Shown here piece after piece: positions 9,013 through 17,901 of a DNA stretch of 43,717 nt. The stretch spans positions 1 to 43,717 of the forward strand of contig JAQSWU010000025.1 of NCBI GenBank assembly GCA_029266475.1, given 5' to 3'. The first letter of the stretch is position 1. Every line of letters begins with the position of its first letter. A program made the position numbers and the translations under genes. The DNA is from Rickettsiaceae bacterium (GTDB taxonomy: Bacteria; Pseudomonadota; Alphaproteobacteria; Rickettsiales; Rickettsiaceae). The notes below the pieces were generated by a model. It was not told the DNA's origin. It searched no databases and saw nothing but the letters and a program-made list of their open reading frames with translations.

Positions 9013-9108
9013 AAAGGAGATAAGCTGATGGAACGTTATATTTTTTTTACCATGAAATTCCAAAAATGTGCTTTGCCCTTTTTTTCTTTTTCTTTGATGT
9101 TTTTATAA
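9013..9108 (+). other. Strong Shine-Dalgarno and short ORF in the wrong frame ahead of the ANK gene
   Basis: AAAGGAGA (9013-9020) is followed 7 bp later by ATG (9028). This opens a 26-codon frame beginning MERYIFFTMKF and rich in Phe/Leu, which stops at 9106-9108. The downstream ANK frame overlaps it one register away, and its own first ATG (9066) has no ribosome site. A T7 run at 9079-9085 lies in the overlap. One extra T, or a -1 slip there, would join the two frames. See findings. Confidence 0.55.
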
Positions 9109-10298
9109 CGCGTATAAATGGCTCTACATTAAAAGAACGATGTATCAATGGAGCTTTCAAATATGCCTTGTTATTCGAATATTTGTTTGTAGCTAGAATT
9201 CTTATTGCAGCTAATGTTGACGTTGATACAGTTGACGACGATGGTAGGACAACTTTATCTAATGCAGCATATAGAGGTAAGCTTGATTTTGTAAAAAAAC
9301 TTATTGCAGCTAAAGCGGACGTTGATAAAGCAGATTCTCAAGGAAAGACACCTCTAATCCATGCTGCAAGCTATATTTATCCTTATCCTATAGATAGAGA
9401 TATCATTAAATTTAAAACTCAGGTTGTTAAAGAACTTATTGCAGCTAAGGCGGACGTTAATAAAACAGATTTTGAAGGAAGGACACCTCTAATCCATGCC
9501 GCAAGGTATGGATATTTGGAGGCGACAGTAGAGTTGATGAATGCTGGAAGCGATTTGTTGCTAATTACTAAAAATCAATTTTCAGAAGAGACAGTTATTG
9601 ATAGAATCTCAAGCTTTACTCCAAGTAAAGTATGTATATATAGGCTTATTGAAAATAAATACCAAGGCTTAAATCCTGTAGCTAAGCTTGAGTTGTTAAA
9701 GGCTTTTTCCTTCATGAGCAATAATTATAATAAATTTAGTCAATTTTATTCAAAAGATGAAATAGAAGCAGTGAAAGCATCTCTTCAAGGGATAGATTAT
9801 ATTGATGAGCTAACTAGGCTTATTAGATTTGAAATTAATACTGTAGAAGGTTGCCAAAAGCTTGATAATCAAATTCTTTTACTAAAGGGTATTTTAGAAA
9901 ATTTAGATAAATATAGTGAGGTAGGGATAAAACTGAATAAGCATAAAATTCAGCTATTTTGCTTGAAAGCAAGGGGTGCAGTCAATATTAAGTATGCAGA
10001 CTACGCCAAAACCATTAAAAATTCTATTAAAGCTTTAATGCCAAAAGATAATGCCGAGGATAGTGATACCAGGGCAGAAGCCAATTCTAGTGCTGATAAA
10101 CCTGTGGGGCTAACTGACTTACCAAACGAGATATTTGCAAAAATATTCCATGAAGTATTGTTAGAAAATAAAGCCTTTAAACAAAACCCTATGTATGGTG
10201 AAGTTAAACTATTATGCGCAACTAGTCTGCTTTGCAATATATCCATGCTACATGATCATCTAAAAGAACTTGGCGCAGAAATCGCTAGCTTTGAGTGA
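9066..10298 (+). CDS. Ankyrin-repeat protein with C-terminal F-box/PRANC-like motif, 5' end uncertain
   Basis: The open frame codes for 410 residues. About four ANK repeats (residues ~45-185) show the AAKADVDKAD and TPLIHAA patterns. A helical region follows, with LTDLPNEIFAKIF about 60 residues from the end, an F-box-like core as in the gene at 4338-6221. From NAGSDLLL to the C-terminus the two proteins align almost without gaps. They are paralogs that differ mainly in ANK repeat number (about 4 against 11). The N-terminus is suspect: the good ribosome site belongs to an ATG at 9028 in another frame. The paralog starts with a hydrophobic segment, as the 9028 frame also would. The stop lies 2 bp before a palindromic repeat. 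It may be a host ubiquitin-pathway effector, by family analogy only. Confidence 0.75.
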   Translation: MCFALFFFFFDVFITRINGSTLKERCINGAFKYALLFEYLFVARILIAANVDVDTVDDDGRTTLSNAAYRGKLDFVKKLIAAKADVDKADSQGKTPLIHAASYIYPYPIDRDIIKFKTQVVKELIAAKADVNKTDFEGRTPLIHAARYGYLEATVELMNAGSDLLLITKNQFSEETVIDRISSFTPSKVCIYRLIENKYQGLNPVAKLELLKAFSFMSNNYNKFSQFYSKDEIEAVKASLQGIDYIDELTRLIRFEINTVEGCQKLDNQILLLKGILENLDKYSEVGIKLNKHKIQLFCLKARGAVNIKYADYAKTIKNSIKALMPKDNAEDSDTRAEANSSADKPVGLTDLPNEIFAKIFHEVLLENKAFKQNPMYGEVKLLCATSLLCNISMLHDHLKELGAEIASFE

Positions 10299-10300
10299 GA

Positions 10301-10597
10301 AATAGACTTCTTTCTAAACTCTACTTCTGCTGCGAGTTTATATGTTGACTCGGTACTCGAATCCTCATGTACCTATAAGTATACTTGTTTAACTTGAAGA
10401 ATTGGCGTCGTTATTGCTCGCCTTTGCTCGTCACGTACGCTAAAAGTACGCTCCTCACAAAGCCTCCGCGATGCCTTGCTCTTCTTCAAGTTAAACTTCG
10501 TCTACAAATTGTTCATTTACTACGAGGGTACAATGCGGTTCTTTGTTGCGAATCTTTTTTAAATTTAATACCTTAAGCGAGTTTCGAAAGCAGTCTA
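10301..10597. repeat. ~297-bp element with 19-bp imperfect terminal inverted repeats
   Basis: The left end TAGACTTCTTTCTAAACTC matches the reverse complement of the right end, TAGACTGCTTTCGAAACTC, at 17 of 19 positions. Both ends, plus the adjacent CTACTTCTGC, recur in the 60-bp element at 743-802. The extra interior includes a nested palindrome at 10387-10496. It has no coding capacity. Confidence 0.65.
10387..10496 (+). repeat. 110-bp palindromic element with perfect 15-bp terminal inverted repeats
   Basis: GTTTAACTTGAAGAA (10387-10401) is the exact reverse complement of TTCTTCAAGTTAAAC (10482-10496). Its interior CGTCGTTATTGCTCGC (10406-10421) matches CGTCGTCATTCCTCGC of the 107-bp family at 14 of 16 positions and in the same orientation. 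The two are probably related palindromic elements. Rickettsial genomes are known to carry such palindromic elements. Confidence 0.75.
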
Positions 10598-10604
10598 ATA
10601 ACCG

Positions 10605-13600
10605 TCACAATCTTATTTTACTAAGCCCATCAAGTAACGATTTTACTTCGCTCACTATCGCTGACTGATCAATCTCTTTAAGGATAATTAGCTTATTTTC
10701 AGGCTTTAGTTTAGTATTGCGAGGATTGGCTTGAATATAGCGCATCACAAGTTCTGCACTCTCAGGTGTTTCTCTAAATTTCAGGGTAAAGCCCTTAGGC
10801 CCAGCGTCAAGCTTTTCAATATTTAGCTGCTTACAAATGAACTTTATATTTAGGACATCCAGTAAATTCTGTAGTTCCTGTGGTATCGGACCAAATCTAT
10901 CAAGAAGTTCGTATTTGAAACTATCAACATCCTCTTGGCTTAGAAGGTCAGCAATTCTTCTATATAAACCAATACGCAGAGATACATCACTTACGTAGCT
11001 TTCTGGTATAAATACAGAAAGACCGATATTGATGCTTGGAGAGAATTGCTTATCATTCTCAGTTGCAACAGAATGATCTCCGAGAGAGTCAATTGCCTGT
11101 TTTAGCATGTCTTGGTAAAGCTCGATACCAACTTCTTTAATATGACCCGACTGTTCATCGCCAACTAAATTACCAAATCCACGCATATCCATATCATGGC
11201 TTGCAATGGTAAATCCAGCGCCGAGCGAATCAACGGTTTGCATAATCTCAAGGCGTTTTAGAGATTCTTTCGTTGGCTTCTTCTTAGGGTTAAGAGTTAG
11301 GTAAGCATAGCCACGCACCTTGCCTCTGCCCACTCTACCTCGTAACTGATAAAGCTGGCTAAGACCTAAGTTTTCAGCCTTATGAATTATTATAGTATTT
11401 GCAGCTGGCACATCAAGGCCTGACTCAATGATCGTAGTTGAAAGCAAGATATCAAACCTGCCATCATAAAAATCATTCATAATTGTATCAATTTCTGATG
11501 GCGGCATTTGCCCATGCGCTATACGGTAACTAAGTTCTGGTGTAATTTTTTTAAGCTGCTCTTCAACCTTTTCAAGGTCAGCAATACGTGGGGCTACGTA
11601 AAAGCTTCTACCTCCTCTGAAATGCTCACGCATCAGCGCATCACGGATAATAACAGGATCATATGGTAGCACAGAAGTGCGTACAGAGAGACGGTCAATT
11701 GGTGGAGTAGCAATAAGGCTTAAATCACGGAGTCCAAATAAGGCCATCTGCAATGTTCTTGGTATTGGCGTTGCAGACAAGGTCAGGACATGCACCCCTT
11801 GCTTAAGCTCTTTAAGCTTCTCTTTTTGTTTAACGCCGAAATGATGTTCTTCATCTATTATAAGTAATCCAAGATTCGCAAACTCTATACCGCTTGCAAG
11901 CAAAGCGTGCGTTCCAATGATGATATCTACTTCTCCATTTGCAAGTTGCTTTTTAATTTCTCGGGCTTCGGCAGCGCTAACAAGGCGTGAGAGCTGCTTA
12001 ATCCTAAAATTAAATCCGTGGAAGCGTTGCTTGAAGCTTGCATAATGCTGCCTTGCAAGTATGGTTGTTGGCGCAATTATTGCTACTTGCGTGCGCTTTT
12101 CCTGCAAGTTACTTGCTGCAACCATAAAGGCAGCTCGCATCGCTACTTCTGTTTTACCAAAGCCAACATCGCCGCAAATGAGTCTATCCATTGGTTTACC
12201 TGACTCAAGGTCATTTTTAATATCACTGATACTATGTAGCTGATCTTCAGTTTCAGGGTAAGGGAATTTCGCTGCAAATTCTTCATATTTATCTTGGGCT
12301 AGATGGGTTGGTTCAATAGTTGCAGCGCTTCTCTCTGCAGCTATTTTTAGTAATTTTGCAGCCAAATCAGTAATACGGTTTTTAAGCCTAGATTTTCTTT
12401 GCTGCCAAGCGATCCCGCCAAGTTTATCAAGCTCTCCTTCATCGCTACCGTAACGTTTAATCAAGTCAATATTCTCAACAGGGATATATAACTTATCATC
12501 ATTTGCGTAGATAAGCTTTAGGCAATCATGGGGTTGCCCTGAGACTGTTAAAATCTCAATACCTTGGTATTTGCCAATGCCATGGTCCTTATGTACAACT
12601 AGCTCGCCCTCGGTAAGGCTTTCAGCCTCAAGTAATATATTTTTTAAGCGTTTTTTAGAGCCTACGGGCTTTGCAACCTTATCGCCGAATAAATCTTGCT
12701 CGCTAATGAAAATATAATCCTTAGTCTCAAAGCCGCCTTTCAGGGGCAACAAGGTAAGATTTACATTCTTACTCGCTTCACTAATTAAAGATATCTCTTC
12801 GCAAGATATCGACATCATCTTTAATATGGTATTAATCCGCTCTATGCTGCTTTTGCTGAAACAGCAAATGATGGCTTTTTTAGCTTTCCGTTGAGCTATA
12901 AACCTTAGCATTAAATCTATGCTAGAAACTTGCTCTAATGTTGATTCAATATGAAAATTTGGAATAGCTGATATTTCGTTTGAATCATTAGACTCTATCA
13001 GGTAAGTTTGATGATTTTCCAACTCCTTAAAGAAATCATCCTTGGTTAGATACAACTCTGCTGGCGGTAGGGCAAAATAAATATTGTCGTTTGCTTTAAA
13101 TTCTTGACGCGCTTGATAAAAATCATCTATCTGTTCTAAATACTCATTTAATGAGATGGTGACAAGGTTACAGGTAAGTATTTTAGGGTATTTTAAGTAG
13201 CTGAAAATATTGGTTAAAGACTCATAGAATAAAGGTAACAAATACTCCGCGCTACTAAACTTCACCTTATTCATAATATTGTTATATAAAACGCTTTCAG
13301 TGCCTTTTATACCGAAACTAGTAAGAAATTTAGCTTTAAAAGTTTCTGTTGTTGAGTCAGTAATTTTAAGCTCGCTTGCTGGGTAGATAATAACCTTTTC
13401 TTTCTTTTGCGTAGTAATCTGTGAGTCTAATTCAAAATTTCTAATCTGACTAATTTTATCCCATTCGAAATTTATTCTAATGCCTTCACCACTTGATAAT
13501 GCTAAATCTATTATTTCTCCTCTTACAGCAAATTCGCCAATATCGGTTACGATATCTGTGCGGTTGAAAGAATTTAACAGTAGAAAATTTACCAATTGAT

Positions 13601-13976
13601 TACGCGAGATGGCTTTACCTTGCTGTAACTCTATCTTCGATTCTAAAAGCTCTTTTTCATGTGGAATCCTATTCAATATTGCATTTATGGAGGCAACTAA
13701 GATAAACGTGCCATCGAGTAGAGCTAAATCGCATAAGACTTGCGCGCGCTCAGACATTACTTTATTACTTGGTGATACTCTGTCATAAGGCAGCGAGTCC
13801 CAAGCAGGTAGATGCTGAACGTTGACTGTTGGTGCAAAGAACTTTATTTCATGATATGTGCGTATTGCCTCTTCTTCGCTTGCGCATAGGCAGAGAAGAT
13901 CGCCAGCATCTTTTTGATATAAATTTATTGCTATATAGCTTTTTGCCCTAAGAGGAGCATTAATCTTTACAGTCAT
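10605..13976 (-). CDS. mfd: Transcription-repair coupling factor
   Basis: This 1123-residue protein is close to the usual ~1150. Mfd is an ATP-driven translocase that pushes or removes RNA polymerase stalled at DNA damage and recruits UvrA. The N-terminal UvrB-like module includes LPAWDSLPYDRVSPS (near residue 60). The RNA-polymerase-interacting region includes LVHKDHGIGKYQGIE. The helicase domains show GDVGFGKTE (Walker A, residues 602-610), DEEH (from 708), LSATPIPRTLQMA, and QLRGRVGRG (motif VI). A C-terminal TRCF domain follows. It overlaps the upstream sdhE by 17 bp, which implies co-transcription. Its 3' end faces the ANK gene across a repeat element. Confidence 0.97.
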   Translation of the reverse strand: MTVKINAPLRAKSYIAINLYQKDAGDLLCLCASEEEAIRTYHEIKFFAPTVNVQHLPAWDSLPYDRVSPSNKVMSERAQVLCDLALLDGTFILVASINAILNRIPHEKELLESKIELQQGKAISRNQLVNFLLLNSFNRTDIVTDIGEFAVRGEIIDLALSSGEGIRINFEWDKISQIRNFELDSQITTQKKEKVIIYPASELKITDSTTETFKAKFLTSFGIKGTESVLYNNIMNKVKFSSAEYLLPLFYESLTNIFSYLKYPKILTCNLVTISLNEYLEQIDDFYQARQEFKANDNIYFALPPAELYLTKDDFFKELENHQTYLIESNDSNEISAIPNFHIESTLEQVSSIDLMLRFIAQRKAKKAIICCFSKSSIERINTILKMMSISCEEISLISEASKNVNLTLLPLKGGFETKDYIFISEQDLFGDKVAKPVGSKKRLKNILLEAESLTEGELVVHKDHGIGKYQGIEILTVSGQPHDCLKLIYANDDKLYIPVENIDLIKRYGSDEGELDKLGGIAWQQRKSRLKNRITDLAAKLLKIAAERSAATIEPTHLAQDKYEEFAAKFPYPETEDQLHSISDIKNDLESGKPMDRLICGDVGFGKTEVAMRAAFMVAASNLQEKRTQVAIIAPTTILARQHYASFKQRFHGFNFRIKQLSRLVSAAEAREIKKQLANGEVDIIIGTHALLASGIEFANLGLLIIDEEHHFGVKQKEKLKELKQGVHVLTLSATPIPRTLQMALFGLRDLSLIATPPIDRLSVRTSVLPYDPVIIRDALMREHFRGGRSFYVAPRIADLEKVEEQLKKITPELSYRIAHGQMPPSEIDTIMNDFYDGRFDILLSTTIIESGLDVPAANTIIIHKAENLGLSQLYQLRGRVGRGKVRGYAYLTLNPKKKPTKESLKRLEIMQTVDSLGAGFTIASHDMDMRGFGNLVGDEQSGHIKEVGIELYQDMLKQAIDSLGDHSVATENDKQFSPSINIGLSVFIPESYVSDVSLRIGLYRRIADLLSQEDVDSFKYELLDRFGPIPQELQNLLDVLNIKFICKQLNIEKLDAGPKGFTLKFRETPESAELVMRYIQANPRNTKLKPENKLIILKEIDQSAIVSEVKSLLDGLSKIRL

Positions 13977-14235
13977 TATATTTTATAGTGCTTTTTATTT
14001 TTTTTACTAAATTCGCATATTTTACAGAAGGTTCTAGCATACCAGTCAACCATGATAATATATCATTATCGCTCTCTTCAATGAAATCTTGGTAAAGCTC
14101 GATCTCACCCTCCACAAGCTCATGCAGGTAGGCTTCAGCAAAATTACCAAGCAACAAATCATTTTCTTTACAACCACGGTTTTTGCTTCTATATATTAAG
14201 CGCTTTATTTTATGATCTTTATTATTTGTTGACAT
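13960..14235 (-). CDS. sdhE: SdhE/Sdh5-type succinate dehydrogenase flavinylation factor
   Basis: This small protein of 91 residues belongs to the SdhE/DUF339 family. It assists covalent attachment of FAD to the succinate dehydrogenase flavoprotein. The diagnostic RG motif with a downstream acidic pair is present (residues 20-25, R-G-C-K-E-N-D), followed by LLLGNFAEAYL and a C-terminal D-x-L-S-W-L-T-G segment. I start at the ATG giving MSTNNKDHK. The frame is open further upstream but has no family similarity there. The 3' end overlaps mfd by 17 bp. It is transcribed divergently from the rhodanese-dnaA genes across ~240 bp. Confidence 0.88.
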   Translation of the reverse strand: MSTNNKDHKIKRLIYRSKNRGCKENDLLLGNFAEAYLHELVEGEIELYQDFIEESDNDILSWLTGMLEPSVKYANLVKKIKSTIKYNDCKD

Positions 14236-14474
14236 TATTAGGCTTGCAAATTTATCTGTAAAAGGTATATTTATCTTATAATTAATAATAAGTAAATGCA
14301 AAATTATTGCTAGTGTATTTCGATATGACCTTAAAGTTGTTGAGAAATAATAGTTTTGCTATACTTGCGGCAAGCTTATCAATAGTTAAAAATTTTTTTC
14401 TATAATTTGTAAAAATTTTTTGCTGACTTTCGTCTCTATAATATAGATTACTTGATAATCTTAAATTGATTGAA

Positions 14475-14888
14475 ATGGATATGAGTATTAAAAATATTAG
14501 CTCTGAACAAGCGTGGATAAATCTAATGAAGGATGAGAGCAATGTTCTAATCGACGTTAGGACTGAGAGCGAGTGGCATAAAATTGGTAAACCAAAGCTG
14601 CAACCTCAGCTTCAAAATGAGCTTTTACTTATTAGCTGGAGAGTTTTGCCAGAAATGTCAGTAAACCCTGATTTTATAGAAACTTTAAAGCAACATATTA
14701 AAGATAAAAATACTAATATTTACTTCCTCTGTAGATCGGGGGCGCGTTCTTTTGAAGCGGCTGCTTTTGCTGAATCAAATGGATATGTTAACTGTTTTAA
14801 TATTGCTGATGGTTTCGAAGGGAGCCATTTTGGACTAGGTTGGAAATCGAATAACTTACCATGGGAATTTTTAGAAAATGTTAGTTAA
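14475..14888 (+). CDS. Rhodanese-like domain protein
   Basis: This single-domain rhodanese has 137 residues from the ATG at 14475 (an ATG six bases later and a TTG at 14466 are alternatives). [10 protein letters not shown] (near residue 25) and the active-site loop C-R-S-G-A-R-S (Cys about 86) are typical, so the persulfide-forming cysteine is kept. Such proteins carry or transfer sulfane sulfur. The physiological partner is unknown. The stop codon lies inside dnaA: the last 11 bases overlap the dnaA start, so the two genes are probably co-transcribed and translationally coupled. Confidence 0.88.
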   Translation: MDMSIKNISSEQAWINLMKDESNVLIDVRTESEWHKIGKPKLQPQLQNELLLISWRVLPEMSVNPDFIETLKQHIKDKNTNIYFLCRSGARSFEAAAFAESNGYVNCFNIADGFEGSHFGLGWKSNNLPWEFLENVS

Positions 14889-16302
14889 TCAAGCAACAAG
14901 CCTTGGGGCACAGAATAATTATTATTATGAAAATTTATGGTTACAAATTCAACAAGATCTTACTAAAAAATATGGTGAAGCTGTTTATAAAAGCTGGTTT
15001 AGTAAAATCCATTTAGTAGATTTTCGCACAGGGGAGATCATTCTCGCAGTGCCTACTAGGTTCATGAAAGATTGGGTGCAAACCAACTATTTTGAACTTA
15101 TTAGCCAACTTTGGCAGCATTATGATAATAATATTACCAGTGTTGATTTGATTGTTGCCGAAGCGCCGCAACCCTTAAATACTACTTTCATTAGTACTAA
15201 ATCTGAAGGTGAAGGACCCGTTGCTGATCTGTCCCAAGTTGTAAGTAATACTGCTAATAGTAATGATATACTTACGCAATCAACCCTAGATCCAAGATTT
15301 ACCTTTAAGAGTTTTGTAGTTGGTACTTCAAATGCTTTTGCTTTTGAAGCCGCGCTTGCTGTTGCAGAATCGAAAAAGGCTGTATCTGAATCAAACCCTT
15401 TATTCCTCTATGGCGGGGTAGGGCTTGGTAAAACACATTTAATGCATGCGATAGCGCACCATATTAGGCAAATTGATGCCAACCGCAAGGTTGTTTATAT
15501 GTCTGCCGAGAAATTCATGTATCAATTTGTTAAAGCTCTGCGTAATAAAGATGTAATGTCCTTTAAAGAGCATTTTCGCTCGGTTGACGTTCTGATGATT
15601 GATGATATTCAATTTATCTGCGGTAAGGATAGCACCCAGGAAGAATTTTTCCATACTTTTAATGCGCTTATGGGTGACAACAGACAAATGGTAATTTCTT
15701 GTGACCGTTCACCTTCTGATCTAGATAATATAGAAGACAGAATTAAGTCGAGACTAGGTTGGGGGCTTGTTGCTGACGTTCATAGTACAACTTACGAACT
15801 AAGACTCGGTATTCTGCAGTCTAAAATCGAGCAGATGAACGTGCATGTGCCGCTCAATGTCCTTGAGTTTTTAGCTGCTAAAATTAGCTCAAACGTTCGC
15901 GAATTAGAAGGAGCCTTAAATAAGGTGATTGCTCATTCAACGCTAGTTGGCCGTGAGATTAATATTGAAAGTACGCAGGAAATATTAAGGGATTTACTTC
16001 GTTCAAATGAGAGAATAATTACCATAGAAGAAATTCAGCGTAAAGTTTCTGAGCGTTATAATATAAAATTATCGGATATGTCCTCTGATAAAAGATTAAG
16101 ATCTGTTGCAAGGCCAAGGCAGATTGCAATGTATCTTGCAAAACAGCTTACTTCCAAGAGCTTAACCGATATTGGTAAAAAATTTGGCAAAAAAGATCAT
16201 ACAACAGTTATCCACGCTGTACGAAAAATCGAAGAATTAAGTACAAGTGATTTAGAATTACAAGAAGAAATTCACTTACTTACTAGGATTTTACAAAGTT
16301 AA
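14878..16302 (+). CDS. dnaA: Chromosomal replication initiator DnaA
   Basis: This 474-residue protein is an AAA+ ATPase that binds DnaA boxes, opens oriC and loads the helicase. Domain I starts with the LWLQIQQDL...SWF pattern. Domain III carries Walker [10 protein letters not shown] (residues 179-187), Walker [10 protein letters not shown] (238-246) and a sensor/arginine region R-I-K-S-R-L-G-W-G. Domain IV has the DnaA signature D-H-T-T-V-I-H-A (440-447). The ATG overlaps the end of the rhodanese gene, and no separate ribosome site is obvious, which supports coupling. dnaN follows after 339 bp with a palindromic repeat between. No cluster of TTATCCACA boxes was seen on either side. Confidence 0.97.
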   Translation: MLVNQATSLGAQNNYYYENLWLQIQQDLTKKYGEAVYKSWFSKIHLVDFRTGEIILAVPTRFMKDWVQTNYFELISQLWQHYDNNITSVDLIVAEAPQPLNTTFISTKSEGEGPVADLSQVVSNTANSNDILTQSTLDPRFTFKSFVVGTSNAFAFEAALAVAESKKAVSESNPLFLYGGVGLGKTHLMHAIAHHIRQIDANRKVVYMSAEKFMYQFVKALRNKDVMSFKEHFRSVDVLMIDDIQFICGKDSTQEEFFHTFNALMGDNRQMVISCDRSPSDLDNIEDRIKSRLGWGLVADVHSTTYELRLGILQSKIEQMNVHVPLNVLEFLAAKISSNVRELEGALNKVIAHSTLVGREINIESTQEILRDLLRSNERIITIEEIQRKVSERYNIKLSDMSSDKRLRSVARPRQIAMYLAKQLTSKSLTDIGKKFGKKDHTTVIHAVRKIEELSTSDLELQEEIHLLTRILQS

Positions 16303-16641
16303 TAGGTTTCTTTTAAATTAGCCAGGCTGAGTATTAAACTTCTTATAACACTCGCTTACTCTATAGTAAATTTATTTAGAGTGTGGTACGTCGTCATTCC
16401 TCGCTTAAGTATTACTCATACGCTGCGCTCGTTATTTCTAGTACCACAACTTAACTAATTTCACTATAGAGGGTAGGGCTGATAGTTAGGGAAAAGGCAT
16501 AAAGCAAAAATAATACACTGAAGCTGGATAAAGCGTGAAGCTATAGCATAAGTTTATGCATTAAGCAAATTTATGTTCTCTTTTTTTGAATTTATTGTAA
16601 TATAACGCAAAGTTATCTAATAATTAAATTAAGGATCTTTT
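16303..16641. other. dnaA-dnaN spacer
   Basis: This AT-rich spacer of 339 bp holds a full-length copy of the 107-bp palindrome (16362-16468). The rest is presumably the dnaN promoter region. No terminator, RNA gene or DnaA-box array is evident. Confidence 0.5.
16362..16468 (+). repeat. Full-length 107-bp MITE-like palindrome
   Basis: The terminal arms are imperfect inverted repeats: TATAGTAAATTTATTTAG at the left, and TATAGTGAAATTAGTTAAG when the right end is read on the other strand. Both arms then reach GTGGTAC. The centre CGTAT-TACTC-ATACG is a perfect short hairpin in most copies; here the left half reads AGTAT. There is no coding capacity. Confidence 0.85.
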
Positions 16642-17871
16642 ATGGAAACTGCTATTGATACTCAAAATACCCTTGAATTGAATAATTCTATTGAGAATCA
16701 GAATAGTATTTTAGAATTTGAAATAGAAGCACAAACTAAAGATTTGAATAGAGCCCTTGGTCTCCTCAGTTCGGTAGTTGAGAAGAAAAATGTTATTCCT
16801 GTTTTATCTAACGTAAAACTTACGGTTAATGATTCTCTGCTAACCTTGACAGCGACTGATATGGATCTTTCAATTGCTGAGCAAATTAATATTCAGCCCA
16901 TTAAATCTGGTGAACTTACTGTGGCAGCTAAAACTTTAAGTGACATTGTCAGGCATATTTCTGATGAGACTGTAAAGTTAAAATACGTGCCTGAGACTGA
17001 GCAGTTAATGGTGCTAGGGGAAAATTGTCAGTTCAATCTTTCAACGCTACCTGCTCATGAGTTTCCAACGCTTGAGCAAACCGATTCAATAGCAAAGTTC
17101 AATATCCCAAGTGATAACCTTGCAAGACTCATTGATAATACTAAGTTTTCCATATCAACTGAAGAGACAAGGTATAATCTTAATGGAATTTATTTTCATA
17201 TAATGACTGAAGGTGAAAATAAGTTTTTTGCTGCAGCCTCAACCGACGGCCATAGATTATCACTTGCTTATACAGAAGCGCCGGAAAATGTTACAAGCAT
17301 TGGGATAATACTCCCTAAGAAAGCAGCTCTAGAGCTACAGAAAATATTAAAAGATACGCAGTGTGTAGATCACGAGGTTGTAGTTGATTTAAGCAATACA
17401 AAAGCAAAGTTTGTATGTAATAAAATAACTTTAATATCTAAGCTAATAGATGGTAACTTCCCTGATTACCAGGCTTTTATCCCTAAAAATAATAATAATA
17501 AACTTGCGATAGATAGTAAACAGCTTGCTTCAGCAATTAATAGGGTTGCAACTATCACTGTTGAAAAATTTAGAGCAATAAAAATGGAAATTTCTACGGA
17601 AGGGGTGGAGTTCTCAGCATTTGGTGAAGCAAGGGGTAGTGCGCGCGAATATATTAAAGCAGGGAAAGAGAGTGCTAAAGGCGGTTCATTCGTATATGAA
17701 GGTGATAGCTCGCTGTCGATTGGCTTTAACCCTAAATATATTACTGATGTACTTGATGCTGTAAAAGGAAGAGAAGTCTCTATTGAGCTACGAGACTCGT
17801 TCTCTCCAGCGGTGATTAGAGATACAAGTGATCCACACTCGTTGTTTGTAGTAATGCCTATTAAGGTATAA
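16642..17871 (+). CDS. dnaN: DNA polymerase III beta subunit (sliding clamp)
   Basis: This 409-residue protein forms the ring clamp that tethers polymerase III to DNA. Three clamp domains are evident. The first begins at about residue 25 with FEIEAQTKDLNRALG and SSVVEKKNVIPVLSNV, the middle has FAAASTDGHRLS, and the last ends with PHSLFVVMPIKV. The C-terminus lacks the Met-Arg-Leu ending usual in proteobacteria. The first ~25 residues are an acidic Asn/Glu/Gln-rich extension absent from most clamps, and no internal ATG would remove it. AAGGATC lies just before the ATG. recF follows 30 bp downstream, giving dnaA-dnaN-recF order. Confidence 0.97.
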   Translation: METAIDTQNTLELNNSIENQNSILEFEIEAQTKDLNRALGLLSSVVEKKNVIPVLSNVKLTVNDSLLTLTATDMDLSIAEQINIQPIKSGELTVAAKTLSDIVRHISDETVKLKYVPETEQLMVLGENCQFNLSTLPAHEFPTLEQTDSIAKFNIPSDNLARLIDNTKFSISTEETRYNLNGIYFHIMTEGENKFFAAASTDGHRLSLAYTEAPENVTSIGIILPKKAALELQKILKDTQCVDHEVVVDLSNTKAKFVCNKITLISKLIDGNFPDYQAFIPKNNNNKLAIDSKQLASAINRVATITVEKFRAIKMEISTEGVEFSAFGEARGSAREYIKAGKESAKGGSFVYEGDSSLSIGFNPKYITDVLDAVKGREVSIELRDSFSPAVIRDTSDPHSLFVVMPIKV

Positions 17872-17901
17872 TTTTATTCATCAAAGCTTGTGGCTATAAA
17901 T

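Larger units (their letters stand above)
10299..10604. other. Spacer between convergent genes filled by repeats
   Basis: It lies between the 3' ends of the ANK gene and mfd and is almost entirely occupied by a 297-bp inverted-repeat element with a nested 110-bp palindrome. Short open frames here are by-products of the repeat. Confidence 0.7.

Noticed and set aside
10385-10576. 63-codon open frame on the plus strand
   Set aside because: It lies within the nested palindromic repeats, lacks a ribosome site, and its composition is dictated by the inverted repeats.
16303-16641. Replication origin between dnaA and dnaN
   Set aside because: No cluster of TTATCCACA-like boxes was seen. The spacer is mostly a palindromic repeat. 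One TTATCCACG lies inside the dnaA coding sequence and is explained by codons.
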